Shown here piece by piece: positions 1-7,151 of a stretch of DNA of 7,208 nt (position 1 is its first letter; each line of letters opens with the position of its first letter). The DNA is from Myxococcota bacterium (GTDB taxonomy: Bacteria > Myxococcota > Polyangia > GCA-2747355 > JAKLHH01): contig JAKLHH010000375.1 of the NCBI GenBank assembly GCA_022710245.1, forward strand, positions 1-7,208. The letters are read 5' to 3'. A program made the position numbers and the translations under genes. The notes under the pieces were generated by a model. That model was not told the DNA's origin. It saw nothing but the letters and a program-made list of their open reading frames with translations, and did not search any database.

Positions 1-45
1 ATGGAGGACTCGGTGAACAGCCTCGAGCGCAAGGTCGGTCAGTAG
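1..45 (+). CDS. 3' end of an upstream gene (partial)
   Basis: Frame 1 reads MEDSVNSLERKVGQ and stops at TAG (43-45). Nearly every codon ends in G or C, as in the other genes of this window, which supports real coding sequence. The window opens on an ATG, but nothing shows that this is the true start; it is more likely an internal Met close to the C-terminus of a longer protein. The charged tail matches no family I recognise, so no function can be given. It lies on the same strand as manC, separated by 171 bases that contain a tandem duplication. Confidence 0.55.
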   Translation: MEDSVNSLERKVGQ

Positions 46-75
46 CCAGCCCGCCGCTCGAACCCGGCCGCCCCG

Positions 76-151
76 CCGGACCGGACCGCCGCTCCCGCCG
101 TGAGCTCGCGAGCGCCGGACCGGACCCGCTCCCGCCGTGAGCTCGCGAGCG
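76..151. repeat. Tandem duplication in the manC leader (39 + 37 bases)
   Basis: Copy 1 is 76-114 and copy 2 is 115-151. They are identical apart from a two-base indel (GACCGCCGC versus GACCCGC). Each copy ends with the perfect 10-base palindrome GCTCGCGAGC (104-113 and 141-150), so the palindromes lie 37 bases apart. The core CCCGCC(G)TGAGCTC occurs a third time in decayed form at 174-186. The repeat sits between the upstream stop codon and the manC ribosome binding site. It could be a recent slippage duplication, or a pair of operator-like sites; the sequence does not decide between them. Confidence 0.85.
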
Positions 152-203
152 AAGGCCGCCACCCTCGTCGGAGCCCGCCTGAGCTCACCCCACGCCAGCC
201 GCG

Positions 204-209
204 AGAGGA
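204..209 (+). promoter_or_regulatory. Ribosome binding site that fixes the manC start
   Basis: AGAGGA lies 7 bases before the ATG at 217. The frame is open back to a GTG at 100, but that extension would translate the tandem repeat into an Arg/Pro-rich stretch outside the conserved fold. The site therefore supports 217 as the start. Confidence 0.65.
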
Positions 210-216
210 CCGAGCG

Positions 217-1299
217 ATGACCAGCACCACCCCCAACCTCGCCGTCGTGATCATGGCCGGCGGCGCCGGCACGCGCTTCTGGCCGCTCAGCACCGAGACG
301 AAGCCGAAGCAGTTCCTCACCCTCTTCGGCGAGCGGAGCCTGCTGCAGCTCAGCTACGATCGCGTCGCCTCGCTGGTGCCGCCCGAGCGCGTGCTCGTGC
401 TCACCAGCGCCCGCTTCACCCAGCTCGTCCGCGAGCAGCTCCCCGAGCTGCCGGCTGCCAACGTGATCGGCGAGCCGCTGCGCCGCGACACGGCGGCGGC
501 GGTGGCGCTGGCCGCGCTCGTCTGCCGGGAGCGCTGGGGCGACGTGACCATGGCGGTGCTCACCTCGGATCACCTGATCCGCCCGGTCGAGCTCTTCCAG
601 CGCACGCTGACCTCGGCGGCGGCCGGGGCGCGCGAGGGCGCGCTCTACACCTTCGGCATCGAGCCGGCCTTCCCGGCGACGGGCTACGGCTACCTGCAGC
701 GCGGCGAGCGGGTGCGCGAGGAGGACGGGGTCGCGCACTACCAGCTCCTCGGCTTCCGCGAGAAGCCCGACGCCGAGACCGCGCGGCAGTACGTCGAGAG
801 CGGGAGCTACTACTGGAACAGCGGCATGTTCGTCTGGACCACCTCGGCGATCCTCGCCGAGCTCCGCCGCCAGCTCCCCGAGCACCTCGAGCACCTCGAG
901 CCCGCCGCCGCCGCGCTGGGTCGGCCCGACGGAGACGAGCGCCTGCGCGAGGCCTTCGAGCCGCTCAAGCCCGTCTCCATCGACTTCGGCGTGATGGAGC
1001 ACGCGGCCAGCGTGCGCTGCGTCGCCTCGGCCTTCGAGTGGAGCGACGTGGGCGGCTGGCTCGCGCTCGAGCCCTTCCTCGCGCCGGACGGGGCCGGCAA
1101 CGCCCGCCGCGGCGAGCTCCGCGCCGCCGCCTCGCGCGGCAACCTGGTCTTCTGCGAGGACCCCGAGGAGGTGGTGGCGCTGGTCGGGGTGGAGGACCTG
1201 ATCGTGGTCCGCGCCGGGCGGCGCACCCTGGTCGTGCCCCGCTCCCGCACCGAGGAGATCAAGAAGCTCGTCGCCAGCCTCGAGCCGGCGCTGCGCTGA
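217..1299 (+). CDS. manC: Mannose-1-phosphate guanylyltransferase (GDP-mannose pyrophosphorylase)
   Basis: This 360-residue cytoplasmic enzyme should make GDP-mannose from GTP and mannose-1-phosphate. The nucleotidyltransferase fold starts with AGGAGTRFWPLS (residues 14-25) and KPKQF (29-33), the nucleotide-binding signature. It continues with EPLRRDTAAA (86-95), TSDH (116-119, metal/nucleotide site), GYGYL (156-160), GFREKPD (179-185), YYWNSGMFVW (198-207), SIDFGVME (254-261) and SDVGGW (276-281), all typical of the family. Residues from about 305 form the short C-terminal beta region. The protein ends there, so it is the short monofunctional form and lacks the cupin-type phosphomannose isomerase domain of the ~470-residue bifunctional ManC/AlgA proteins. 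The start at 217 is preferred over GTG 100 because of the ribosome binding site and because residue 8 onward begins the conserved first strand. ManB, encoded just downstream, supplies its substrate. Confidence 0.95.
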   Translation: MTSTTPNLAVVIMAGGAGTRFWPLSTETKPKQFLTLFGERSLLQLSYDRVASLVPPERVLVLTSARFTQLVREQLPELPAANVIGEPLRRDTAAAVALAALVCRERWGDVTMAVLTSDHLIRPVELFQRTLTSAAAGAREGALYTFGIEPAFPATGYGYLQRGERVREEDGVAHYQLLGFREKPDAETARQYVESGSYYWNSGMFVWTTSAILAELRRQLPEHLEHLEPAAAALGRPDGDERLREAFEPLKPVSIDFGVMEHAASVRCVASAFEWSDVGGWLALEPFLAPDGAGNARRGELRAAASRGNLVFCEDPEEVVALVGVEDLIVVRAGRRTLVVPRSRTEEIKKLVASLEPALR

Positions 1300-1348
1300 C
1301 CCGCGCGGGAGGGGGGCCCGGAGGCGGCTCGCCCTCGCTCGCTAGCTC

Positions 1349-1377
1349 TTGCTGAGCAGGCGCGAAATCAGTAGCCT
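1349..1377 (+). promoter_or_regulatory. Possible sigma-70-like promoter for manB
   Basis: TTGCTG (1349-1354) and TAGCCT (1372-1377) are 17 bases apart, the ideal spacing, and the second box is 23 bases before the manB ATG. The local sequence (GAAATCA just before the -10) is more AT-rich than its surroundings. The -10 box matches the consensus only partly. The same 9-mer GTAGCCTGT occurs at a similar distance before the VOC gene on the minus strand, which gives some support. Prediction only. Confidence 0.3.
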
Positions 1378-1400
1378 GTAGCCCGATCCGGGAGCCCAGC

Positions 1401-2777
1401 ATGCCCAGCAAGCGCTACCCCTGCTTCAAGGCCTACGACGTCCGCGGCCGTGTGCCCGACGAGCTCAACGAGGGGCTCGCGCGCGCGATCGGCCACGCCT
1501 ACGCGCAGGTGGTGAAGCCGCGCCGGGTGGTGGTCGGGCACGACGTGCGGCTCTCCTCGCAGGGCCTGGCCGCGGCGCTCACCGAGGGGCTCACCCTCTC
1601 CGGGGTCGACGTGGCCAGCCTCGGCCTCTGCGGCACGGAGGAGGTCTACTTCGCCACCTCCCACCTCGGAGTGGATGGCGGGATCATGGTCACCGCCAGC
1701 CACAACCCGATGGACTACAACGGCCTCAAGTTCGTGCGCGAGGGCTCGCGCCCGATCAGCGGCGACACCGGGCTGAAGGAGATCGAGGCGCTCCTCGGCG
1801 AGCTCGAGGGCGGCTTCGCGCCCGCCGCGCGCCGCGGCCGCGAGGAGCGCGTCGACACGCGCCCCGCCTTCGTCGAGCACGTGCTCGGCTACGTGGACCT
1901 CGGCGAGCTGAAGCCGCTGAAGATCGTCGCCAACGCGGGGAACGGCTGCGCCTCCGTCGCGCTCGAGCCGCTCGCGAGGCGCCTGCCCTTCCGCATGGTG
2001 GAGGTCAACTACCGCCCGGACGGCACCTTCCCGAACGGGATCCCGAACCCGCTGCTGCCGGAGAACCGCCCGCAGACGGTGGCGGCGATCCGCGAGGCCG
2101 GCGCCGACCTCGGGGTCGCCTGGGACGGCGACTTCGACCGCTGCTTCCTCTTCGACGAGCAGGGCACCTTCATCGAGGGCTACTACATCGTCGGGCTCCT
2201 CGCGCAGCAGCTCCTCGCCCGCGAGCCCGGGGCCAAGATCATCCACGACCCGCGCCTGACCTGGAACACGCTGGAGATGGTGGAGGCCGCGGGCGGGGTG
2301 GCGGTGCAGTGCAAGTCGGGCCATGCGTTCATCAAGGAGCGCATGCGCGCCGAGGACGCGCTCTACGGCGGCGAGATGTCCGCGCACCACTACTTCCGCG
2401 AGTTCTCCTACTGCGACAGCGGCATGATCCCCTGGCTGCTGGTCGCGCAGGCGGTCTGCGCCACCGGCGCGCCCCTCTCGGCGCTGGTCGGCGAGCGGAT
2501 GCGGCGCTTCCCGGCGAGCGGCGAGATCAACCGGCACGTGCCCGACCCGGCCGGCGCGATCCGCACGCTCCGGCAGCGCTACGAGCAGCAGGCGCTCTCC
2601 CTCGAGGAGGTCGACGGCGTCAGCCTCGACCTCGGCGCCTGGCGCTTCAACCTGCGCATGTCGAACACCGAGCCGGTCGTGCGCCTCAACGTGGAGTCGC
2701 GCGGCGACGAGCGGCTGATGCAGGAGAAGACCGAGGAGCTCCTGCGCGCGCTCGGGGACCTCGGCGCGAAGGACTGA
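1401..2777 (+). CDS. manB: Phosphomannomutase, CpsG/ManB type
   Basis: This 458-residue alpha-D-phosphohexomutase should interconvert mannose-6-phosphate and mannose-1-phosphate in the cytoplasm, feeding ManC. The phosphoserine loop is TASHNP (98-103, Ser100), the magnesium loop is DGDFDR (242-247), the sugar-specificity loop is GGEMSAHHYF (323-332), and the phosphate-binding loop is RMSNTEPVVRLNVESRGD (419-436). From memory, long stretches closely match E. coli CpsG (456 residues), for example CFKAYDVRG, GVDGGIMVTASHNPMDYNG, FPNGIPNPLLPE and SYCDSGMIPWLLV. This favours phosphomannomutase over phosphoglucomutase as the main activity, although dual activity is common in the family. GGGAG (1390-1394) sits 6 bases before the ATG. 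The gene lies 101 bases after manC, possibly with its own promoter, and is followed after 6 bases by the VKOR-DsbA gene. All catalytic residues are present. Confidence 0.96.
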   Translation: MPSKRYPCFKAYDVRGRVPDELNEGLARAIGHAYAQVVKPRRVVVGHDVRLSSQGLAAALTEGLTLSGVDVASLGLCGTEEVYFATSHLGVDGGIMVTASHNPMDYNGLKFVREGSRPISGDTGLKEIEALLGELEGGFAPAARRGREERVDTRPAFVEHVLGYVDLGELKPLKIVANAGNGCASVALEPLARRLPFRMVEVNYRPDGTFPNGIPNPLLPENRPQTVAAIREAGADLGVAWDGDFDRCFLFDEQGTFIEGYYIVGLLAQQLLAREPGAKIIHDPRLTWNTLEMVEAAGGVAVQCKSGHAFIKERMRAEDALYGGEMSAHHYFREFSYCDSGMIPWLLVAQAVCATGAPLSALVGERMRRFPASGEINRHVPDPAGAIRTLRQRYEQQALSLEEVDGVSLDLGAWRFNLRMSNTEPVVRLNVESRGDERLMQEKTEELLRALGDLGAKD

Positions 2778-2783
2778 GCGAGC

Positions 2784-4028
2784 ATGGGCCGCGGCAAACG
2801 AGAGCGAGGACCGACGAGCACGGACCGCGACGCCAGGCGCCGCAAGCTCCTCCTCGCGCCGGTGCTGACGCTCCTCCTCCTCGGCGCGCTCTCCAGCGCC
2901 TACCTGCTGCACCTCTACGTCAAGGTGCACACGGCGGCGCCCGGCGAGCAGGTGACGAGCTTCTGCGCGGTGAGCGACCGGCTCAACTGCGTCACGGTGG
3001 CGAACAGCACCTACTCGGTGTTCCTCGGCGTCCCCATCGCGGCCTGGGGGCTCGACTTCTTCGCCGTGGCCCTCTGCGTGGTCGCCGTCTCCGCCAGCGG
3101 GCGCTGGCGCCTGCGCGCCTGGGACTCGCTCCTCTTCGTGGCGAGCCTGCTCGCGCTGCCGGCGTGCGGGATCCTCGCCTATATCTCCCACGCGCTGATC
3201 CACTCGTTCTGCCTCGTCTGCATGACCATCTACGGGACGGTCCTCCTCCTCGCGCTGATCCTCGGCATCGCCGGCCGCCGCCGGCTCGGCGCGCTCGTCG
3301 CCCTGGGGCCGAAGGAGCTCCTCGGGCTGCTGCGCCGACCGGCGTGGCTGCTCGGCGTGCTCGTCCTCCTCGGCGCGGTGGGCTCGCAGCCCTTCTGGAT
3401 GTCGAGGCTCGTCAACGCGGCGCCGCAGGCGACCGTGCGCTCGGCCTGGCAGGGGCTCCCCACCCTCGGGCAGACCATCGGGCCGCCCGGCGCGCCGCTC
3501 AAGATCGAGGAGTTCACCGACTTCCAGTGTCCGCACTGCGGCGTCGCCCACACGGTGATGATGGAGGTGCTGCGGCAGTTCCCGGGCAAGGTCTACCTGG
3601 TCCACCGCGACTTCCCGCTCGACATGGCCTGCAACCCGCTGGTCAAGCGGCCCTTCCACGCCGACGCCTGCCGCGCGGCGGTCTACGCGCGCTGCGCGTC
3701 CCGCCAGGGGAAGTACTGGCCGTACGAGGAGCTCCTCTTCGCGAACCGCGAGAACCTCGACGAGGACACGCTGAGGCGCCTCGCTGCGCAGGTCGGGATG
3801 GAGGCGGGGCCGCTGTCGCGCTGCGTCGCCGACCCGGCGACCCAGCGCGAGGTCTCCGAGGACATCGAGGCGGGCATGAAGCGCAAGCTCACCGGCACGC
3901 CGATCTTCTTCGTCAACGGCGAGCGCGTCGAGGGACCGCGGCCGCTCTCGTTCTGGGAGAAGAAGATGTGCCAGCTCGAGGGGCACTGCGGCAAGGCGCA
4001 GCAGCCCTCGTCGGCGCCGGCGCGCTAG
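2784..4028 (+). CDS. VKOR-DsbA fusion, membrane disulfide-bond-forming protein
   Basis: This 414-residue inner-membrane protein probably oxidises cysteines in exported proteins and passes the electrons to quinone. Five hydrophobic segments (about 22-46, 78-104, 113-135, 140-163, 186-205) form a VKOR-like domain. Its loop cysteine pair is Cys61/Cys69, followed by STYSVFLGVP, and its quinone-proximal CxxC is CLVC (143-146). Arg-rich stretches (18-21, 107-111, 165-167) fit the positive-inside rule and place the C-terminus in the periplasm. Residues ~235-405 are a DsbA-like thioredoxin domain with CPHC (249-252) and the cis-proline loop GTPIFFVNG (371-379, Pro373). Six further cysteines (283, 296, 304, 347, 396, 402) follow CPHC and may form structural disulfides. 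Natural VKOR-thioredoxin fusions are known; here both halves of the DsbB/DsbA relay sit in one chain. The start is 6 bases after the manB stop, with AAGGA (2769-2773) inside manB, suggesting translational coupling. No substrate can be named. Confidence 0.93.
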   Translation: MGRGKRERGPTSTDRDARRRKLLLAPVLTLLLLGALSSAYLLHLYVKVHTAAPGEQVTSFCAVSDRLNCVTVANSTYSVFLGVPIAAWGLDFFAVALCVVAVSASGRWRLRAWDSLLFVASLLALPACGILAYISHALIHSFCLVCMTIYGTVLLLALILGIAGRRRLGALVALGPKELLGLLRRPAWLLGVLVLLGAVGSQPFWMSRLVNAAPQATVRSAWQGLPTLGQTIGPPGAPLKIEEFTDFQCPHCGVAHTVMMEVLRQFPGKVYLVHRDFPLDMACNPLVKRPFHADACRAAVYARCASRQGKYWPYEELLFANRENLDEDTLRRLAAQVGMEAGPLSRCVADPATQREVSEDIEAGMKRKLTGTPIFFVNGERVEGPRPLSFWEKKMCQLEGHCGKAQQPSSAPAR

Positions 4029-4048
4029 CCGGGGTCGAGTCAGCAGGT

Positions 4049-4834
4049 CTACGCCGAGAGCTCGAGCACCGCGAAGCGCCCCCCCTGCGGATCGGCGAGC
4101 GCCGCGAAGCGCCCCACCTCGGAGATCTCCGTCGGCGGCACCAGCACGCTGCCGCCGAGCTCGCGGGTCTGCCCCGCGGCTGCCTCGCAGTCCGGGGTGG
4201 CCAGGTAGACCATCCAGTGCGGCTCCACCTCGGCCCAGAGGGGATCGATCGGCATCAGCCCGGCGACCTGCTGGTCCCCGAGGCTGAAGGTGACGTACTC
4301 CGTCTCGTCGCCGGGCAGCTCCGGCCGCCAGCCGAGGAGCTCGGCATAGAAGCGCGCCGCGAGGTCGACGTTGCTGCTGAGGAGCTCGGCCCAGCAGAGG
4401 CTGCCGCGTGCGCCGGCCGGCGGGGCGGCGGAGGAGCGCGGCCGCCAGAGCGCGAGCGGCGCCGCGCCGGGGTCCTCGAGGAGCAGCGCCTGGCCGAGCC
4501 CGGCCACCTCGAGCGGTCCCTCGATCACCCGGCCCCCGAGCGGCGGGATGCGCCGGGCGGCCTGCTCGAGGTCGAGCGCGACGACGTGCGGCGTCCAGCG
4601 CGGGCGCCTCGGGGGGCGCGCCCCGCCCCGCGCTCCCTGAGGCACGGCGAGCGGGCGCAGGCCGCCGACGAGCGCGTCCTCCAGGCGGAGCGCCAGGTAG
4701 CGCTCGCCGCCCGCCAGCGCGTGCTCCTCGAGCTCCCAGCCGAAGAGCTGCCGGTAGAAGGCTCCCGCGGCCTCCACCTCAGGGGTGGCGAGCTCGATCC
4801 AGCCGAACGTCCCGGGCATCAGCGTCGCGGTCAT
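4049..4834 (-). CDS. Two-domain VOC (glyoxalase-like) family protein
   Basis: This 261-residue cytoplasmic protein contains two vicinal-oxygen-chelate domains, about residues 8-131 and 145-259. Both open with the same pattern (GTFGWIELATPEVEAAGAFYRQLFGW and SLCWAELLSSNVDLAARFYAELLGW), so the halves arose by duplication. Candidate metal-site residues repeat in both halves: Glu14 and His83, then Glu150 and His206. The order and size resemble the mycobacterial CFP30B/27-kDa antigen group, whose members are often called glyoxalase or hydroxylase without firm evidence. A Pro/Arg-rich insert (~64-80) interrupts the first domain. ATG 4834 is chosen because a full AGGAGG lies 6 bases upstream; a second Met at residue 6 has no such site. 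It converges on the VKOR-DsbA gene (20-base gap) and diverges from the GH13 gene. The family is secure; the reaction is unknown. Confidence 0.9.
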   Translation of the reverse strand: MTATLMPGTFGWIELATPEVEAAGAFYRQLFGWELEEHALAGGERYLALRLEDALVGGLRPLAVPQGARGGARPPRRPRWTPHVVALDLEQAARRIPPLGGRVIEGPLEVAGLGQALLLEDPGAAPLALWRPRSSAAPPAGARGSLCWAELLSSNVDLAARFYAELLGWRPELPGDETEYVTFSLGDQQVAGLMPIDPLWAEVEPHWMVYLATPDCEAAAGQTRELGGSVLVPPTEISEVGRFAALADPQGGRFAVLELSA

Positions 4835-4840
4835 CCACGT

Positions 4841-4846
4841 CCTCCT
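4841..4846 (-). promoter_or_regulatory. Consensus ribosome binding site of the VOC gene
   Basis: Read on the minus strand this is AGGAGG, 6 bases before the ATG at 4834. It is the strongest ribosome binding site in the window. It rejects the much longer open frame that runs back across the intergenic region to about 5299. Confidence 0.85.
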
Positions 4847-4853
4847 GCCGGAC

Positions 4854-4859
4854 AGGCTA
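4854..4859 (-). promoter_or_regulatory. Possible -10 box for the VOC gene
   Basis: Minus-strand TAGCCT, inside GTAGCCTGT, lies 19 bases before the VOC start codon. The same 9-mer lies 23 bases before manB. No convincing -35 box is seen 16-18 bases further upstream; GTGGCC is the best available. If used, the 5' leader would be very short, with the ribosome binding site almost at the transcript start. Confidence 0.25.
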
Positions 4860-5023
4860 CCAGAAACCCGCGGCGCGGCCACTTCGCCGGCCTCGCGCGC
4901 AGAGGTGATCGACCCCACCGTCCAGTGCGCGCCCGAGCTGCGCCGGCTTGGCTGCTCGCGGCCCTCGCGACCTCCAGGCGCGTGGCATGGAAGCTGCTCG
5001 CCTCCCGACCGCGCACCCGTCTG

Positions 5024-5040
5024 CGTTGCCGTTGGCAACG
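5024..5040 (+). promoter_or_regulatory. Perfect 7-bp hairpin abutting the GH13 ribosome binding site
   Basis: CGTTGCC (5024-5030), GTT, then GGCAACG (5034-5040) form a perfect inverted repeat with a 3-base loop. Its last G is also the first base of GGGAGG (5040-5045), the only purine-rich site before the ATG at 5049, which is itself only 3 bases away. The hairpin could limit ribosome access or act as a DNA operator. It is the clearest element in the 214-base intergenic region 4835-5048, where no convincing promoter for the GH13 gene was found. Confidence 0.5.
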
Positions 5041-5048
5041 GGAGGCCC

Positions 5049-7058
5049 ATGCCAGAGCACCGCCCCGCCCGAGCCTGTTGTGATCCTCGACGCGCGGTCG
5101 TCGCGCTCGTCCCCTTCCTCCTCTTTCTCCTCACCGCGTGCGGTGACGCCAGCTCGGCCCTCCCTGGCCGCGAGGCCGGCGTGCTGCCCGACCTCGCGCC
5201 GATCGGCGAGGTGGGTGCGCGCACCGACGCGGGCGCGCGCACCGAGGCCGGCGCTCCGGCCGGAGACCTGCTCCCCGCCGGCGAGCCCGACTGGAGCACC
5301 TACGGCGGCCGTCTCCTCGGCGCCAACCTCCTCGCGCCGGGGCTGGTCGAGCTCTCCCTCTTCGCGCCGAAGGCGAAGACGGTCCACGCGGCCGGCGACT
5401 TCAACAGCTGGAGCGCCACGGCGACGCCGCTGACGAAGAACGCCGAGGGGATCTGGCGCGCGGTGGTCCCCATCGCCAAGCCGGAGGGGGTGCAGTACGA
5501 GTTCGTCCTCGACGGCAGCGTCCACGTCTCCGACCCCTACGGCAAGGCGGCGGTGCAGGCGCGCGGCAAGAGCCTCATCACCCTGGGGAGCTACGCCTGG
5601 AAGGACGCCGCCTGGAAGCGCCCGCCGCGCAAGGACCTGGTCATCTACGAGCTCAACGTCTCGGACTTCTCCTCGCACGCCTCGAGCGGCGTCGATCCGG
5701 CGCTGCGCGGCACCTACGCGGGCTTCGAGCAGAAGATCCCCTACCTGAAGCAGCTCGGCGTCAACGCCGTCGAGCTGATGCCGATCTTCGAGTACTGCTC
5801 GGACGGCTACAGCTGGGGCTACAACACCACCTTCCACTTCGCGCCCGAGGCGGGGCTCGCCTCGTCGGCGCACGGCGCGCAGGTCGCCGAGCTCAAGCAC
5901 CTCGTCGACGTGCTCCACCAGGCAGGGATCGCGGTCATCGTCGACGCGGTCTACAACCACGTCGACCACACCTGCAACCCGCTCTGGCAGATCGACTCCG
6001 TCTACTACTTCGACTACGACGACAACGGCGACCCGGTGAACGACCGCCTGGCCTGGGGCGACAAGGTGGCGAGCTGGCGGCCGATGGTGAAGAAGCTCAT
6101 CTTCGACAGCCTGCGCTACTGGATGGACGCCTACCACCTCGACGGCTTCCGCCTCGACTCGACGGAGAACATGGACGGCCCCGCGGTGCTCGAGATCATC
6201 CAGGCGCTCAAGGACCGCGGCTACGGCGATCGCTACTTCCTCTTCGAGGAGTTCAGCGGCCCGCACAACGCGGCGATCCAGGCGCTCAACGCCAAGCTCG
6301 GCGAGGTGCTCGTCACCTCCTGGGGCACCGGCTACAAGTACGAGCTGTGGGAGGCGGTGAAGAAGGGCGCGGCGAGCGCCGCGAAGCTCGGCAAGGTGAC
6401 CTACTACTCGCACGACGACGGCTGGAGCCGGCCGGCGGAGATCGTGAACTACTTCTCGGCGCACGACGAGGGCACGCTCTCGACGAGGATCGGCGCCAGC
6501 AAGCAGCAGGTGAAGGCGGCGGCGGTGCACCTCCTGATGTCGATGGGGCTGCCCATGGTCTGGAGCGGCGACGAGCTGCTGCGCGTCCACTACGGGAACT
6601 ACCACCCGGGCGGCAGCAAGGAGGCGGTCAAGCAGGCGAACAACACCATCGACTGGAGCCTGGCCAGCACCAACGCGGATCTGGTCGCCTTCTACGCCGG
6701 GCTGATCAAGCTGCGCCTCGCGCACCCCGCGCTGCGGCTCGACCTGCAGGGCCCCGACGGGAGCCCGGACTACTTCGACTGGAACACGGCGAGCTGGCAG
6801 AGCGCCGTCGGCGCCGCGCTGAAGAACGTCTCCAAGGACAACAACTTCGTCGTGCTGGTGAACTTCGAGGCGGCGGCGAAGGACTTCAACGTGAGCTTCC
6901 CGGGCGGCGGCACCTGGTACCTGATGTGCGACGGCAAGAGCGCGACCGAGAAGGCCCCCGGGCTGCAGACCTGGACCGCGCCCGCGAGCGGCACGCTGAA
7001 GGTGAGCGTGCCCGCGCAGAGCGGGTACGTCTTCATGAGCCAGCAGGTCAACCCCTGA
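5049..7058 (+). CDS. Secreted lipoprotein with CBM48 and GH13 alpha-glucan-active domains
   Basis: This 669-residue protein should act on alpha-glucans outside the cytoplasm. Residues 1-30 are a lipoprotein signal peptide (RR at 14-15, hydrophobic 16-29, lipobox LTAC) with Cys31 as the lipidated residue. Gly at +2 argues against inner-membrane retention. A flexible linker (~32-85) holds a 6-residue repeat, GARTDA/GARTEA (56-67). A CBM48-like beta-sandwich follows (~92-180, with AGDFNSWS). The GH13 barrel (~195-560) has YSWGYNT (255-260), region I DAVYNH (299-304), region II GFRLDS (366-371, nucleophile Asp370), region III FLFEEFSG (397-404, acid/base probably Glu400) and region IV NYFSAHDE (467-474, His472-Asp473). 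A C-terminal beta domain ends the protein. Region I and YSWGYN look like debranching enzymes; the EE and HDE pairs look more like branching enzymes. It is a GH13 enzyme with high confidence, but pullulanase-like, branching or amylase activity cannot be told apart by reading. ATG 5049 is chosen because it directly precedes the signal peptide. Confidence 0.92.
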   Translation: MPEHRPARACCDPRRAVVALVPFLLFLLTACGDASSALPGREAGVLPDLAPIGEVGARTDAGARTEAGAPAGDLLPAGEPDWSTYGGRLLGANLLAPGLVELSLFAPKAKTVHAAGDFNSWSATATPLTKNAEGIWRAVVPIAKPEGVQYEFVLDGSVHVSDPYGKAAVQARGKSLITLGSYAWKDAAWKRPPRKDLVIYELNVSDFSSHASSGVDPALRGTYAGFEQKIPYLKQLGVNAVELMPIFEYCSDGYSWGYNTTFHFAPEAGLASSAHGAQVAELKHLVDVLHQAGIAVIVDAVYNHVDHTCNPLWQIDSVYYFDYDDNGDPVNDRLAWGDKVASWRPMVKKLIFDSLRYWMDAYHLDGFRLDSTENMDGPAVLEIIQALKDRGYGDRYFLFEEFSGPHNAAIQALNAKLGEVLVTSWGTGYKYELWEAVKKGAASAAKLGKVTYYSHDDGWSRPAEIVNYFSAHDEGTLSTRIGASKQQVKAAAVHLLMSMGLPMVWSGDELLRVHYGNYHPGGSKEAVKQANNTIDWSLASTNADLVAFYAGLIKLRLAHPALRLDLQGPDGSPDYFDWNTASWQSAVGAALKNVSKDNNFVVLVNFEAAAKDFNVSFPGGGTWYLMCDGKSATEKAPGLQTWTAPASGTLKVSVPAQSGYVFMSQQVNP

Positions 7059-7103
7059 GGGCCTGACCAGGCGCGGGCTGACTCCCGGAAGCTCTCCTCC
7101 TTG

Positions 7104-7151
7104 AATTGCGGGTCCTCGCGGCCTCCGGCCGCTCCGGGATGAGACCGCCGC
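7104..7151. repeat. Array unit 1 (48 bases)
   Basis: The outer stem is GCG + GGTC (7108-7114) pairing with GACC + CGC (7143-7146, 7149-7151), leaving a GC bulge at 7147-7148. Together with flanking AATT it can also be read as the 9-bp inverted repeat GAATTGCGG (7103-7111) / CCGCAATTC (7148-7156). The internal loop is CTC (7115-7117) opposite TCCGGGATGA (7133-7142). The inner stem is GCGGCC (7118-7123) / GGCCGC (7127-7132) around loop TCC. Confidence 0.85.

Noticed and set aside
100..216. 39-residue N-terminal extension of ManC from GTG 100
   Set aside because: It translates the tandem repeat, is Arg/Pro-rich and falls outside the family fold; a ribosome binding site supports ATG 217.
1368..3986. 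872-residue open frame on the minus strand opposite manB and VKOR-DsbA
   Set aside because: High-GC shadow frame: biased Arg/Glu/Ala/Val composition, no domain, and opposite two well-supported genes. The same applies to long frames at 2309-5083 (+) and 4857-6725 (-).
4017..4032. CCGGC/GCCGG stem spanning the VKOR-DsbA stop codon, as a terminator between convergent genes
   Set aside because: Only 5 bp in a very GC-rich stretch and no T-run in either direction.
4956..4970. TCGCG/CGCGA hairpin near a CTCGCGGCC stretch resembling array unit 1
   Set aside because: No AATT boundary, outer stem or TCCGSGATGA; a 9-base match is expected by chance in this base composition.
7061..7072. GCCTGACCAGGC hairpin as terminator of the GH13 gene
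   Set aside because: A short stem with a tiny loop and no T-run; not enough to call a terminator.
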